Source: VYDC01 sp963667515
GTDB taxonomy: Bacteria; Chloroflexota; Dehalococcoidia; UBA2979
DNA length: 64,000 nucleotides
NCBI GenBank assembly: GCA_963667515.2
Contig: CAXXXY010000006.1
Coordinates: forward strand, 620,001 to 684,000
Direction of reading: 5' to 3'
A program made the translations under genes and the position numbers. This document shows positions 7,761-19,972 of this stretch, piece after piece. Each line of letters begins with the position of its first letter. Position 1 is the first letter of the stretch. Below the pieces are notes generated by a model, which saw only the letters and a list, made by a program, of their open reading frames with translations, was not told where the DNA came from and did no database searches.

Positions 7761-9106
7761 GCACGCTCGCGATCCACAACGGCCGCGTGATCGACCCGGC
7801 GCTCGGTCGCGACGGCATCGCCGACGTCGTGATCGTGAACGGCCGCGTCGCGCGCGTCGGCCCCGGCGAGGGCGAGATGGTGGTCGAGGCCGAGCGCATC
7901 GACGCCACCGGCCTCGTCGTCGCGCCGGGCTTCGTCGATCTGCACTGCCACCTGCGCGAGCCCGGCTTCGAGTACAAGGAGACGATCGCCTCGGGCACGC
8001 GCGCGGCCGCGCGCGGCGGCTTCACGACCCTGTGCGCGATGCCCAACACCGAGCCCCCGCTGGACTCGCGGGCGGCGGTGGAGTCGGTGCTGAAGGAGGT
8101 GGAGCTCTCGGCCGCCGTGCGCGTGCTGCCGATCGGCTGCATCACGCGCGGCCGCGCGGGCCGCGAGCTGGCGCCCGCCGGCGAGCTCGCGGGGGCCGGC
8201 GTCGTCGCGCTCTCCGACGACGGCGACGCCGTGGCGGACCCGCACGTCATGCGGCAGGCGCTCTCCTACTCGACGGCGTTCGGCCTGCCGATCGCGCAGC
8301 ACTGCGAGGACCCGGAGCTCGTGCGCGACGGGCAGATGCACGAGGGCTGGGTCGCCACCCGGCTGGGGCTGCGCGGCCGCCCCGCCAGCGCGGAGGAGAC
8401 GCTGGTCGCGCGCGACATCGCGCTGGCGGAGCAGAGCGGGGCGCACCTGCACGTGGCGCACATCTCCACGGCGGGCTCGGTCGCGCTCGTGCGGGCCGCG
8501 CGCGCTCGCGGCGCGCGCGTCACCGCCGAGGTCACGCCACACCACCTCACGCTCACCCACGAGGCGGTGGCATTCGCCGCGGGCGAGGGCTACGCGCGGC
8601 TGCGCTACGACACGCACGCCAAGGTGAACCCGCCGCTGCGCGAGGAGGCGGACGTGGCGGCCTGCGTGGAGGCGCTGCGCGATGGCGTGATCGATGCCGT
8701 CGCCACCGACCACGCGCCGCACGCCGGCAACGAGAAGGAGATCGAGTTCGACCGCGCGCTGCCCGGGATCAGCGGGCTGGAGACGGCGTTCGCGCTGTGC
8801 ATGGTGCCGGTGCACGCGGGCGCGCTGGCGCTGCCGACGCTGATCGAGCGGCTGACGGTGGGGCCGGCGCGCGCGTGGCGGCTGGACGAGCGAGCCGGGC
8901 TCGAGGGGCTGGGCACGCTAGCGCCGGGTGCCGTCGGCGACGTCGTGCTGCTCGACCCCGACGCGGCGTGGACCGTCGAGCCGCGCGAGTTCGCCTCGCT
9001 GGGGCGCAACACGCCGCTGGCGGGCCGGGAGCTGCGCGGGCGGGTGGTCGCCACCGTGGTCGCGGGCCGACTGGTGCACCAGCGCGAGCCGGTCGCCGCC
9101 CTGTGA
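7757..9106 (+). CDS. pyrC: Dihydroorotase
   Basis: Zinc amidohydrolase that cyclises carbamoyl-aspartate to dihydroorotate. The 449-residue size and the motif DLHCHLREPGFEYKE place it in the class I (PyrC/allantoinase-like) group. Further metal ligands are in VTPHHLTLTHE and ATDHAPHAGNEKE, whose Asp is the catalytic base. Start ATG 7757 overlaps the pyrB stop. It is followed by a 54-base gap with the carA ribosome-binding site. Confidence 0.95.
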   Translation: MSTLAIHNGRVIDPALGRDGIADVVIVNGRVARVGPGEGEMVVEAERIDATGLVVAPGFVDLHCHLREPGFEYKETIASGTRAAARGGFTTLCAMPNTEPPLDSRAAVESVLKEVELSAAVRVLPIGCITRGRAGRELAPAGELAGAGVVALSDDGDAVADPHVMRQALSYSTAFGLPIAQHCEDPELVRDGQMHEGWVATRLGLRGRPASAEETLVARDIALAEQSGAHLHVAHISTAGSVALVRAARARGARVTAEVTPHHLTLTHEAVAFAAGEGYARLRYDTHAKVNPPLREEADVAACVEALRDGVIDAVATDHAPHAGNEKEIEFDRALPGISGLETAFALCMVPVHAGALALPTLIERLTVGPARAWRLDERAGLEGLGTLAPGAVGDVVLLDPDAAWTVEPREFASLGRNTPLAGRELRGRVVATVVAGRLVHQREPVAAL

Positions 9107-9160
9107 GCGCATCGCTATGAGCGAGCGCATCGCGGCGAGCGCTTCGTCGAGGGAGCAGCG

Positions 9161-10375
9161 ATGACGGCGGGCCCGATCCCCGGCGAGTCGAGCGCGGAGC
9201 GCGCAGCTGCACGGCTGGTGCTGGCGGACGGCCGCGTCTTCGAGGGCGCGGCGATCGGCGCGCGTGAGCGCGCGACCGGCGAGGTGGTGTTCACCACCTC
9301 GATGACCGGCTACCAGGAGGCGCTGACCGACCCCTCCTACGGCGGGCAGATGCTGGTGATGACCTACCCGCTGCAGGGCAACTACGGCGTGAACGCGAAC
9401 GACGAGGAGAGCTCTCGCATCCAGGTGCGCGGCTTCGTCGTGCGCGAGCTGACCGATCTGCCCTCGCACTGGCGCTCGCGCGGCACTCTCGACGGCTACC
9501 TGCGCGAGCAGGGCGTGCCCGGCATCTCGGGCATAGACACGCGCGCGCTGACGCGCCACCTGCGCACCCAGGGCGTGCTGATGGGCACGCTGACCAGCGA
9601 CGAGAGCGCCGAGCAGGCGCTGGCCCGGCTGCGCGCCGTCCCCGACTACGCGGAGGGCAACTACGTCGCGTCGGTGTCGACTCCCGAGCCGTACGCGTTC
9701 GCGCTCGATGGCACGCCCGACCCCCGAGGCGGAAGCGCCAGCCCGTCCGAGACAGTGCGCGGCCACTCGCCGCAGGCACCTCATATTGCAGTCATCGACC
9801 TCGGGGTGAAGCGCAACATCATGCGCATCCTCGCGGGGCGCGGCTGTCGGGTGACGGCGGTGCCGCACACGGCGAGCGCCGAGGAGATCCGGCGCCTCGC
9901 GCCCGACGGCGTCGTGCTCTCGCCGGGGCCGGGCGACCCGATGCTGCTCGACGGCGTGGTGGAGACGGCGCGCGGGCTCGTCGGGGAGCAGCCGCTGCTC
10001 GGCATCTGCCTCGGGCACCAGGTGCTCGCGCGGGTCTTCGGGGCGCGCACCTACAAGCTGCCGTTCGGGCACCGCGGGGCGAACCACCCGGTGCGGGAGC
10101 TCGCCACGGGGCGCGTGTGGATCACCTCGCAGAACCACGGCTTCGCCGTGGACGGCGAGGGGCTGGCCCCCGAGATGCGGGTGGCGCAGCGGCACCTCAA
10201 CGACGACACCGTCGAGGGGCTGGAGCACGCGGAGCTGCCGATCTTCACGATCCAGTATCACTCCGAGGCCTCGCCCGGCCCGCACGACACCGAGTTCCTC
10301 TTCGACCGCTTCCTCTCCGCCGTCCGCGGCGAGGAGGCGCTGACGACCACGGGTGCGCGGGCAGGGGGAGCGTGA
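9161..10375 (+). CDS. carA: Carbamoyl-phosphate synthase small (glutaminase) subunit
   Basis: Hydrolyses glutamine and channels ammonia to CarB. 404 residues: an N-terminal CPSase domain (TSMTGYQEALTDPSYGGQ, GISGIDTRALTRHLR) and a C-terminal class I amidotransferase with nucleophile LLGICLGHQVLA and the His-Glu pair in IQYHSEASPGPHD. ATG 9161 has GAGGGAG upstream. The TGA stop overlaps the next ATG by one base (TGATG). Confidence 0.95.
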   Translation: MTAGPIPGESSAERAAARLVLADGRVFEGAAIGARERATGEVVFTTSMTGYQEALTDPSYGGQMLVMTYPLQGNYGVNANDEESSRIQVRGFVVRELTDLPSHWRSRGTLDGYLREQGVPGISGIDTRALTRHLRTQGVLMGTLTSDESAEQALARLRAVPDYAEGNYVASVSTPEPYAFALDGTPDPRGGSASPSETVRGHSPQAPHIAVIDLGVKRNIMRILAGRGCRVTAVPHTASAEEIRRLAPDGVVLSPGPGDPMLLDGVVETARGLVGEQPLLGICLGHQVLARVFGARTYKLPFGHRGANHPVRELATGRVWITSQNHGFAVDGEGLAPEMRVAQRHLNDDTVEGLEHAELPIFTIQYHSEASPGPHDTEFLFDRFLSAVRGEEALTTTGARAGGA

Positions 10376-10836
10376 TGGCGACGGTACGACGCGCGAAAGC
10401 CGAGGACGCCGAGGCGATCTCGGTGATCCTCGGCGAGATCCTCGACGAGGGCCTCGCGATCTCCTTCGATCGCGCGCTCGATCCCAGCGAGGTGCGCACG
10501 CTGCTGGAGCGGCAGGGCGAGGTGGGCGCCACCTTCGTCGCCGACGAGGACGGCGAGGTTGTCGCGTTCGGCTCGCTCGACCCCGACCCCGCCGACCCCA
10601 GCGAGTGCAGCTTCGGCTCGTGGGTGCGGCGCGCGCGCCGCCGGCAGGGCATCGGCACGGCGCTCGCGGAGGAGGCGCTCGCCTTCGCGCGCGAGCAGGG
10701 CTACCGGCGCATCCGCGGGCGGCTGCCCGCCGCCAACGAGCCGGCGCTCTCCTACCTCTCGGCGATCGGCGCGCTGGTGCCGCTCACCAACCCCGGCGCG
10801 AGCTTCGAGCTGCCGCTCTACCCGGAGCCGTCATGA
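10375..10836 (+). CDS. GNAT N-acetyltransferase inside the pyr operon
   Basis: A 153-residue single-domain GNAT acetyltransferase. The acetyl-CoA loop is RRARRRQGIGTALAEEALAF and the C-terminal part is RIRGRLPAANEPALSYLSAIG. Substrate unknown. It is translationally coupled to carA (TGATG) and to the next gene (ATGA), so it is made with the carbamoyl-phosphate synthase subunits. A role in pyrimidine synthesis is not established; it may acetylate a metabolite or a protein of the operon. Confidence 0.75.
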   Translation: MATVRRAKAEDAEAISVILGEILDEGLAISFDRALDPSEVRTLLERQGEVGATFVADEDGEVVAFGSLDPDPADPSECSFGSWVRRARRRQGIGTALAEEALAFAREQGYRRIRGRLPAANEPALSYLSAIGALVPLTNPGASFELPLYPEPS

Positions 10837-11671
10837 GCGACGCCTACCCGCCGCCGTATCTCCCGAGCGAAGAGGAGGAGGCCGGCTGGGCCACCTCCGA
10901 CAGCGCTCCCGAGAGTGCGCCTGCGAGCGCGCCCGAGAGTGCCGCCGCCGAGTACCGCGCCCGTCGCGAGCGCGACTGGGAGCAGCTCCTCGCGGGCTCG
11001 GGGCCGCTTCCGGACTTCTGGGAGCGCTACGCCGAGCGCTCGCACGGCTGGCGGCAGTGGATCGCCTTCGTGCAGCCGCTGGGGAAGGAGCGCCCGGATC
11101 TCTTCGCTCCGCTGGAGCCGCTCTACGAGCGGTTGCGCGCCGCCGGTGGCGTGGAGATCCCCCCCGTGGAGTACCTACACGCGGCGATGGTCCAGATCGG
11201 CTACATGATGGCGTCGGACGTGATGTGGTCGCAGGTGGAGTCATTCTACGTGAACGCCGCGCCGCGCATCCACCGCGTGGCGCCGTTCACGCTGCGGCTG
11301 GGCGGCATCTCGGCGACCGAGGAGACGCTCTACCTCGGCGTCGACGACGGCCACGCGCTGCGCGGGGTGCGGCGGCAGATCGGCCTCGGCGTGCCGAAGG
11401 TGTCGCAGGTGCTGCGCGCGGACGACCCGCAGTTCACGCCGCGCGGCGACCGCTTCATGCCGGTCGTGCACCTCGCGCACTTCGCGGGGGGCGACCGCGA
11501 TGCCGTGGCGCGCGCCGTCGAGGGGCTGCGCGACATCGAGCTCGGCGAGGTCGAGGTGACGCACGTGAAGATGGCGCGCATGTCCCCCGACCCCGACATC
11601 CGCACCCCCGAGCCCGACGTGATCGCGGAGATCGGCCTGCTCGGCGAGGGCTACCGGACGGGGTACCACAA

Positions 11672-11675
<4 letters not shown>
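10833..11675 (+). CDS. Divergent 2H phosphoesterase-like (2'-5' RNA ligase-like) protein
   Basis: A 280-residue protein with an acidic/Ala-rich N-terminal 45 residues. The rest resembles the LigT/2H superfamily: VEYLHAAMVQIGYM is where the first HxT motif should be and FMPVVHLAHFAGG where the second should be, followed by EVEVTHVKMAR. Both HxT signatures are degenerate (HAA and VVH), so the classical cyclic-phosphodiesterase activity is doubtful. It sits between the GNAT gene and carB with overlapping stop/start codons. Family assignment rests on pattern only. Confidence 0.5.
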
Positions 11676-15048
<3,373 letters not shown>

Positions 15049-15052
<4 letters not shown>

Positions 15053-15768
15053 GCCCCGCCCCCCGCAACACTGCCCTGCGCGACGACGCGCCGACGGGGC
15101 TGCCCGCGGCCGTGCTCTTCGACCTCGACGGCACGCTGATCGACTCGCTTCGCTCGATGACGGAGGCGCTCGTCGAGACACTGGCGGCGCGGGGGCGCGC
15201 GGTGACCGTCGAGGCGATCGTGGCGGCGTTCGGCCCGCCCTTCGAGGAGGTGATCGCGAGCGTCGGGGGCGTGTCGCTGGAGGAGGCCGCCGACGTGGCC
15301 GATGCGTACGTCCCCGTCTACTACGGCCGCTACGTGCACCGCGCCCTCGCGCTTCCCGGGGCCGACGCGCTCATCGCGCGGCTCGCAGCAGTCGAGGTGC
15401 CGCGGGCGCTGGTGACGAGTCGCCGCGAGGACAACGCGCATGCCATGCTCGCCCACCGTGGCTGGACGGAGCGCTTCCCCGTCGTCGTCGGCCACGACAC
15501 CGCCGCCGCGGCAAAGCCGCACCCCGCGCCCGCGCTGCACGCGCTGGCCGCGCTCGAGGTGGAGGCGCGGGGCGCTGCCTTCGTCGGCGACACCGCGGAG
15601 GACATGGCGTGCGCCCGCGACGCCGGGCTCGCGACGGTCGTCGGGATGACGCACATCCGCTCGGAGCGCGAGCTGCGCGCGGCCGGCGCGACGCACCTCG
15701 CCGCCGATCTCGCGACCGTGGGCGCGCTGCTCGGCGTTCCGACGCCGAGCGCGGGCAGCTCGCGGTGA
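15049..15768 (+). CDS. HAD-superfamily phosphatase
   Basis: A 239-residue haloacid dehalogenase-type hydrolase. Motif I is VLFDLDGTLIDS (nucleophile Asp plus acid/base Asp), motif II is ALVTSRREDN, motif III Lys is in AAAAKPHPAPAL and motif IV is AFVGDTAEDMACARDAG. It belongs to the Gph/PpaX-like group; the substrate could be a phosphorylated pyrimidine intermediate or PPi but is not shown by sequence. GTG 15049 overlaps the carB stop (GTGA) and its own stop overlaps pyrK. Confidence 0.85.
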
Positions 15769-16541
15769 ACAGCGTCGTCGCGTCCGTCACGGAGAGCGCG
15801 CGGCTCTACGGCGACACGCACGTGCTGTGGTGCGCGGAGCCGCCGGAGCTGCGCTCCGCGCGCCCCGGCGCCTTCGTGATGGCCTACGTCGGCGAGGGTT
15901 ACGACCCGCTGCTGGGCCGCCCGCTGTCGATCCATCGTCGGCGCGGGGGCGCGGCCGGCCCCGAGTTCGCGCTGCTCTTCGACGTGGTCGGGCGCGGCAC
16001 GGAGTGGCTGGCGCGCCGCGGCCCCGGCGACCCGGTGCGAATGGTCGGCCCGCTGGGGCGACCGTTCGAGCCGCGGCCGCGCGTGGAGCGGATGCTGCTG
16101 GTGGGCGGCGGCATCGGCTGCGCGCCGCTCGTGTGGCTCGCCGACGAGCTCGTCGAGCAGGGGCGCGAGGTCACGCTGCTCCTGGGCGGGCGCGGCGCGG
16201 CGCAGATCTTCCCAGCGGCCGAGCTGCCGCCCGCGGTCGAGATCGTCGTCACCACGGAGGACGGCTCGCTGGGCGAGACGGGCCGCGTCACGGCGCCCTT
16301 CGAGCGGCTGCTGAGCTGGTGCGACCAGGCCTTCGCCTGCGGCCCGCAGCCGATGTTCGAGGCGCTGCACGAGATGCTGCGCCAGAGCGCCGTGCGCACG
16401 CCCGTGCAGGCGCTGCTGGAGGCCCAGATGGCGTGCGGTGTGGGGATCTGCTATAGCTGCGCCGTATTTCCCCGGCGCGGCGGGGTGAAGCTCGTATGCG
16501 CGGACGGGCCGATGTTCGACCTCCGGGACCTCTACGCATGA
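15765..16541 (+). CDS. pyrK: Dihydroorotate dehydrogenase electron-transfer subunit
   Basis: Passes electrons from PyrD to NAD via FAD and a [2Fe-2S] cluster. 258 residues: FAD-binding beta barrel (LLGRPLSIHRR), NAD-binding MLLVGGGIGCAPLVWLADEL, and C-terminal cluster cysteines in MACGVGICYSC plus the Cys of KLVCADGP. Its presence predicts a class 1B PyrD, which is found separately at 19973. GTG 15765 overlaps the HAD stop. Confidence 0.93.
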   Translation: MNSVVASVTESARLYGDTHVLWCAEPPELRSARPGAFVMAYVGEGYDPLLGRPLSIHRRRGGAAGPEFALLFDVVGRGTEWLARRGPGDPVRMVGPLGRPFEPRPRVERMLLVGGGIGCAPLVWLADELVEQGREVTLLLGGRGAAQIFPAAELPPAVEIVVTTEDGSLGETGRVTAPFERLLSWCDQAFACGPQPMFEALHEMLRQSAVRTPVQALLEAQMACGVGICYSCAVFPRRGGVKLVCADGPMFDLRDLYA

Positions 16542-16924
16542 GGCGCGAGCTCTGGCCCAGCTACCTGCTGGTGGTCGGCGGCCTGCTCGCGGGGCTCCTC
16601 GTCGGCGGCGTGCTGACGAGCTCGGAGCCCGCCCTCCTCGGCTGGCTGCTGGGCGCGGGCGCGGGCCTCACCGCGGGCGCCTTCGTGGCGGCGATCGTCG
16701 CGGGCGTGCCATTGAGCGGCCGCGGCCAGGGACCGGGGCGGCCGCCGGGCGGCGGTCACGGTGGCGGCGGCCGCGACCCGCTCGCCTACTTCGGCGCGCA
16801 CGCGTCCGAGGGCGAGTCGCCGCACGCGCCTTCCCCCGGCGAGCCGACCGAGGCGACGGGTGAGCAGCCGGAGGCGGCGGGACTCGCAGGGCTAGGTCGG
16901 CGCGGGAACGGGCGCGCGCTCTAG
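16538..16924 (+). CDS. Small membrane protein of the pyr operon, function unknown
   Basis: 128 residues with two predicted membrane helices (about 9-28 and 33-59) and a Gly/Pro-rich, probably disordered C-terminal half. Start ATG 16538 overlaps the pyrK stop (ATGA), so it is the last clear gene of the operon. No recognised domain. Confidence 0.65.
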   Translation: MRRELWPSYLLVVGGLLAGLLVGGVLTSSEPALLGWLLGAGAGLTAGAFVAAIVAGVPLSGRGQGPGRPPGGGHGGGGRDPLAYFGAHASEGESPHAPSPGEPTEATGEQPEAAGLAGLGRRGNGRAL

Positions 16925-16960
16925 CATCGAGCGCGCGCGGCAGGAGAGGCGCAGGCGGCG

Positions 16961-17104
16961 ATGCGAGGCCTGCAGATCGTCACCATCGCGTTCGTCGTGT
17001 GGCTGCTCGCCATGCTGCTATCGGCGCGGTCGTCGGCGCGGCGCTGCTCGTCCGCTAGCGCGCGCATCCGCCACGCGGCACGGCCGACCTGGTCCGAACG
17101 CTAG
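16961..17104 (+). CDS. Possible 47-residue single-helix microprotein
   Basis: ATG 16961 opens MRGLQIVTIAFVVWLLAMLL, a convincing membrane helix, then turns Arg/Ser-rich. The alternative frame after about codon 19 reads AAIGAVVGAALLVR and a stop, so a one-base shift would give a two-helix peptide. AGGAG at 16942-16946 is rather far upstream. The end overlaps the convergent NYN gene by four bases. Weakly supported. Confidence 0.3.
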   Translation: MRGLQIVTIAFVVWLLAMLLSARSSARRCSSASARIRHAARPTWSER

Positions 17105-18177
17105 CGCAGCTGCGAGGTGACTCGGTCCAGCTCCAGGTAGTGATCGGCCAGCGCACGCATCTCGATCGAGGTGCTGCCGGCGAAGGCGACCACCTCGACC
17201 CGCACCCCGCGCGACTGCACCGTCTCCACAGCGCGCGCGAAGTCCGAGTCGCCCGAGACGATCGCCACCACGTCCAGGCGCTCCGACATCGTCACCAGGT
17301 CGATCGCCATCTCGACGTCGAAGTTGCCCTTCACCGAGCCGTCGGCGAAGCGCTTCATCGGCTTCGTGACGATGCGGTAGGCGTACGGCACGAACGGCGC
17401 CACGAACTTCTGCCGCTCCACCGCCTCGCGCGGGTCGTCGGAGACCGGGGCGTAGGCGGTCGCGCGCACCAGCTCGCGGCCCTCGCTGAGCATCGCCAGC
17501 AGCTTGCCCATATCGAGCGGGTCCTCGCCGGCCTCGAGGCCGTAGAGCACGTTGGGCACGTCGACGAAGACGCCGAGCCGCGGCTTGCGCGCCGCGCGAT
17601 CGAGGCGCGTCGACAGCTCGTCGACGCCCGCGCCGAGCTGCACGAGCGCGCTGCGCTGGCCCGCGATCTCGGAGGCGAGCTGCTCCACGAGCGCCAGCAG
17701 CCCGTCCGCCTCCGCCCCGGCCGCACCCGTGGTCGCGGCGCGTCGGCGCGGGGGGGTGGCCGGCTCAGGCTCGGGCTCGGCGGCGGGCTCCGTCTGCGGG
17801 GGCGCGGCCACCGCCTCCGCCTCCTCTGCCTTTTCTGCCTCCTCTGCCGCCGGCGCGGACGGCGCCTCCGCGGCGGGCTCCGCCGGGGCCGCGTCGCCGT
17901 CCGCAGCGGCGCTCTCCGCCGGCTTCGCGCGTGAGCGTCGGCGGCGCGCGGGCTTCTTCGGCGCAGCGTCCGCGTCGGAGGCGTCCGCGCTCGCGCGCCC
18001 GCGGGCGGCTGCTCGCGGCTCCTCCGTGGTCGGCTCCTGCTCGCTCGGCGGCGTCTCGGTGGACTCCGTGGTCGCCGCGCGCCGCGAGGGGCGGCGACCC
18101 GCGATCATCGAGCGCCCCTCCCGGCTGCTGCCACGGCGCCGCCCGTTCCCGCTCGCGCGACCGCTGTCGGATGTCAT
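17101..18177 (-). CDS. NYN-domain (LabA/DUF88) putative ribonuclease
   Basis: 358 residues. The first 200 are Ala/Glu/Pro/Arg-rich and probably disordered, with a short coiled segment just before the domain. From about residue 202 a NYN (PIN-like) domain carries the expected acidic residues in LGVFVDVPNVLY, NFDVEMAIDLV and VAIVSGDSDFARAV, suggesting a metal-dependent RNase. Its ATG overlaps the mrp stop by four bases, so both are one transcript. Target RNA unknown. Confidence 0.8.
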   Translation of the reverse strand: MTSDSGRASGNGRRRGSSREGRSMIAGRRPSRRAATTESTETPPSEQEPTTEEPRAAARGRASADASDADAAPKKPARRRRSRAKPAESAAADGDAAPAEPAAEAPSAPAAEEAEKAEEAEAVAAPPQTEPAAEPEPEPATPPRRRAATTGAAGAEADGLLALVEQLASEIAGQRSALVQLGAGVDELSTRLDRAARKPRLGVFVDVPNVLYGLEAGEDPLDMGKLLAMLSEGRELVRATAYAPVSDDPREAVERQKFVAPFVPYAYRIVTKPMKRFADGSVKGNFDVEMAIDLVTMSERLDVVAIVSGDSDFARAVETVQSRGVRVEVVAFAGSTSIEMRALADHYLELDRVTSQLR

Positions 18178-19223
18178 GTCAGTACCCTGCTCTCTCCGGC
18201 GAACTGCAGTACGGAGCAGCGTGCCGCCACCTGCTCGGCGAGGCTATCGAGGGCCCGCGCGGCCTCGGAGTCGGGGTCGCTGACCACCACCGGCACGCCG
18301 CTGTCGGATCCTTCGCGCACGGCGCGGTTCAGCGGGATCTCGCCGAGGAACTCGAGCCCGAGCTCCTTGGCCGCGGCGCGCGCGCCGCCGCGGCCAAAGA
18401 TGTCACCCGACATATTCTCCACGAGGCCGAAGATCGGGACGCTGAGACGGTCGAACATCCCCACTGCCTTCTTCGCATCCTCGATCGCCACCGCCTGCGG
18501 GGTGGAGACGATCACGGCGCCCGCGATCGCCGCCTCCTGCGCCATCGACATCGAGGCGTCGGAGGTGCCGGGCGGCAGGTCGATGATCAGGTAGTCGATC
18601 TCGCCCCAGTCCACGTCGTGCATGAGCTGCCGCACGCCCGAGCCGATCATCGGCCCGCGCCACACCACGGGCGTGCCCGGCGGCAGCACGAAGCCGAGCG
18701 AGACGGCCTGCACGCCGTGCGCCTCCAGCGCGCGCATCCCCTGCTGCCCCTCCGCCAGCCCGCCTGAGGGCAGGCCCAGCATGGTGGGGATGTTGGGGCC
18801 AGTGATGTCGGCGTCCAGCAGCCCGACCGCGGCGCCGTGCCGCGCCAGCGCCACCGCGAGGTTCGTCGCGACCGTCGACTTGCCGACGCCGCCCTTGTTG
18901 GAGGCGACGGCGATGACGTTCTTCACGCCGGCGATCGGCTGTGGGCCGCCCTCGCGGGCGGCCTGCGCCCGCACGCGCGCGCCCCACTCGATCTCGACGC
19001 TCTCCACGCCCGGCACGGCGGCCAGTGCCGCTCGCACGTCGGTGTCAATCTGATCTTGGAGCGGGCACGCCGGTGTGGTCAGCTCCAGCTCGAAGCGGAC
19101 GGCGCCGTCGGCGACGGAGAGGTCGCGCACCATGCCCAGGGAGACGATGTCGCGGTGAAGCTCCGGGTCCCGGACGGTGCGCAGCGCCTCCAGGACGGCG
19201 CTCTGCTCAGCGGCTGCGGCCAC
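18174..19223 (-). CDS. Mrp/NBP35-family P-loop ATPase (Fe-S carrier-like) without CxxC
   Basis: 349 residues: an N-terminal MIP18/DUF59 domain (LRTVRDPELHRDIVSLGMV, TTPACPLQDQ) and a ParA-like ATPase with deviant Walker A SNKGGVGKSTVATNLA, switch DADITGPNIPTMLG and Walker B YLIIDLPPGTSD. Classic Mrp/ApbC proteins have a CxxC after VENMS that holds a bridging Fe-S cluster. Here the chain runs VENMSGDIFGRGG with no CxxC, so cluster carriage must differ or be absent. GTG 19223 has GAGGAG upstream. First gene of the mrp-NYN pair. Confidence 0.88.
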   Translation of the reverse strand: MAAAAEQSAVLEALRTVRDPELHRDIVSLGMVRDLSVADGAVRFELELTTPACPLQDQIDTDVRAALAAVPGVESVEIEWGARVRAQAAREGGPQPIAGVKNVIAVASNKGGVGKSTVATNLAVALARHGAAVGLLDADITGPNIPTMLGLPSGGLAEGQQGMRALEAHGVQAVSLGFVLPPGTPVVWRGPMIGSGVRQLMHDVDWGEIDYLIIDLPPGTSDASMSMAQEAAIAGAVIVSTPQAVAIEDAKKAVGMFDRLSVPIFGLVENMSGDIFGRGGARAAAKELGLEFLGEIPLNRAVREGSDSGVPVVVSDPDSEAARALDSLAEQVAARCSVLQFAGESRVLT

Positions 19224-19409
19224 GTGGGCTCCTCATCTGCCGGCACGCCGAGACTCGAACGGGAGGGCGGTGGGGAACCATTCGGGCCCCGGCAGCGTTC
19301 TTAGGATCACACCCGCTTCGCAGCGCCCCGTCGGGTCGCCCGGCGGTGACTGTGTGAAGCGTGGAACAAGCGCGCGAGCGGCGGCGGCGCCGCTCCTCGG
19401 ACGCTGTCG

Positions 19410-19438
19410 AGTATACGCAGCGCGGGGTGTAGGCGGAA
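19410..19438 (-). promoter_or_regulatory. Probable promoter of the mrp-NYN pair
   Basis: On the minus strand TTCCGC (rc of 19433-19438) and TATACT (rc of 19410-19415) are 17 bases apart, about 190 bases upstream of the mrp start. A good -10 and a moderate -35. Confidence 0.4.
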
Positions 19439-19605
19439 CCGCGGCGCACTGTTAACGGAACTTTATTACTTTTTTACGATCATATGCTCGACGCACGGTG
19501 CGACTCGCGATAGAATTCACATAATCCGCACGTCGAGGGAGCGAATCGGGCGCAGGCGAGGCGGATTCGCGGCTCCAGGAGGGGGTCGCCGGAGGAGGTA
19601 GGACC

Positions 19606-19848
19606 ATGGCAAGCCAGACAGAGACGCGACAGCGGCGCACCCGCTGCCAGGCGCACCACTGGGTCATCGACGCGCCGAACGGGCGCGAGAGCCGCGGATC
19701 GTGCAAGCACTGCGGCGCCAAGCGCGCCTTCGCGAACTCGACCGAGAGCGTGATGTGGGAGCGCGGCAACACCGTGCGCAGCGATCTGCGCATCGCGAGC
19801 AAGCCGCAGACCGTACGCCTCGCCGACGACGAGGACTACGAGGAGTAG
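19606..19848 (+). CDS. Small zinc-ribbon-like protein
   Basis: 80 residues with RCQAHHWVID, then GSCKHCGAKRAFANS. The C-x2-C knuckle plus the upstream Cys/His pair could hold a zinc. The rest is polar, with an acidic tail DDEDYEE. Similar short proteins occur in GC-rich Gram-positive-type genomes but have no assigned role. Strong ribosome-binding site GGAGGAGG before ATG 19606; AT-rich sequence upstream (19450-19525) probably holds its promoter. A terminator follows directly. Confidence 0.7.
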   Translation: MASQTETRQRRTRCQAHHWVIDAPNGRESRGSCKHCGAKRAFANSTESVMWERGNTVRSDLRIASKPQTVRLADDEDYEE

Positions 19849-19874
19849 CGGCTCGCGCAGCATGCAACCCGCGA

Positions 19875-19908
19875 AGAGGCGGCGCCGTTGGACGCCGCCT
19901 CTTTCGTC
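19875..19908 (+). terminator. Intrinsic terminator after the zinc-ribbon gene
   Basis: A ten-pair perfect stem AGAGGCGGCG (19875-19884)/CGCCGCCTCT (19893-19902) with an eight-base loop, followed by TTCGTCT. It separates the small gene from pyrD, so pyrD needs its own promoter. Confidence 0.75.
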
Positions 19909-19972
19909 TCGTCGGCGTGCCGGCGCTCCCGTGAGCGGCGGCCGGCGTATCATCGCCGAGGGGAACGCGCCG

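Noticed and set aside
19232..19292. tRNA-like stretch on the minus strand with CTGCCGG/CCGGCAG ends and a GTTCGAGTC loop
   Set aside because: Only about 60 bases, the supposed T stem does not pair, and no anticodon arm forms. More likely a hairpin in the mrp leader.
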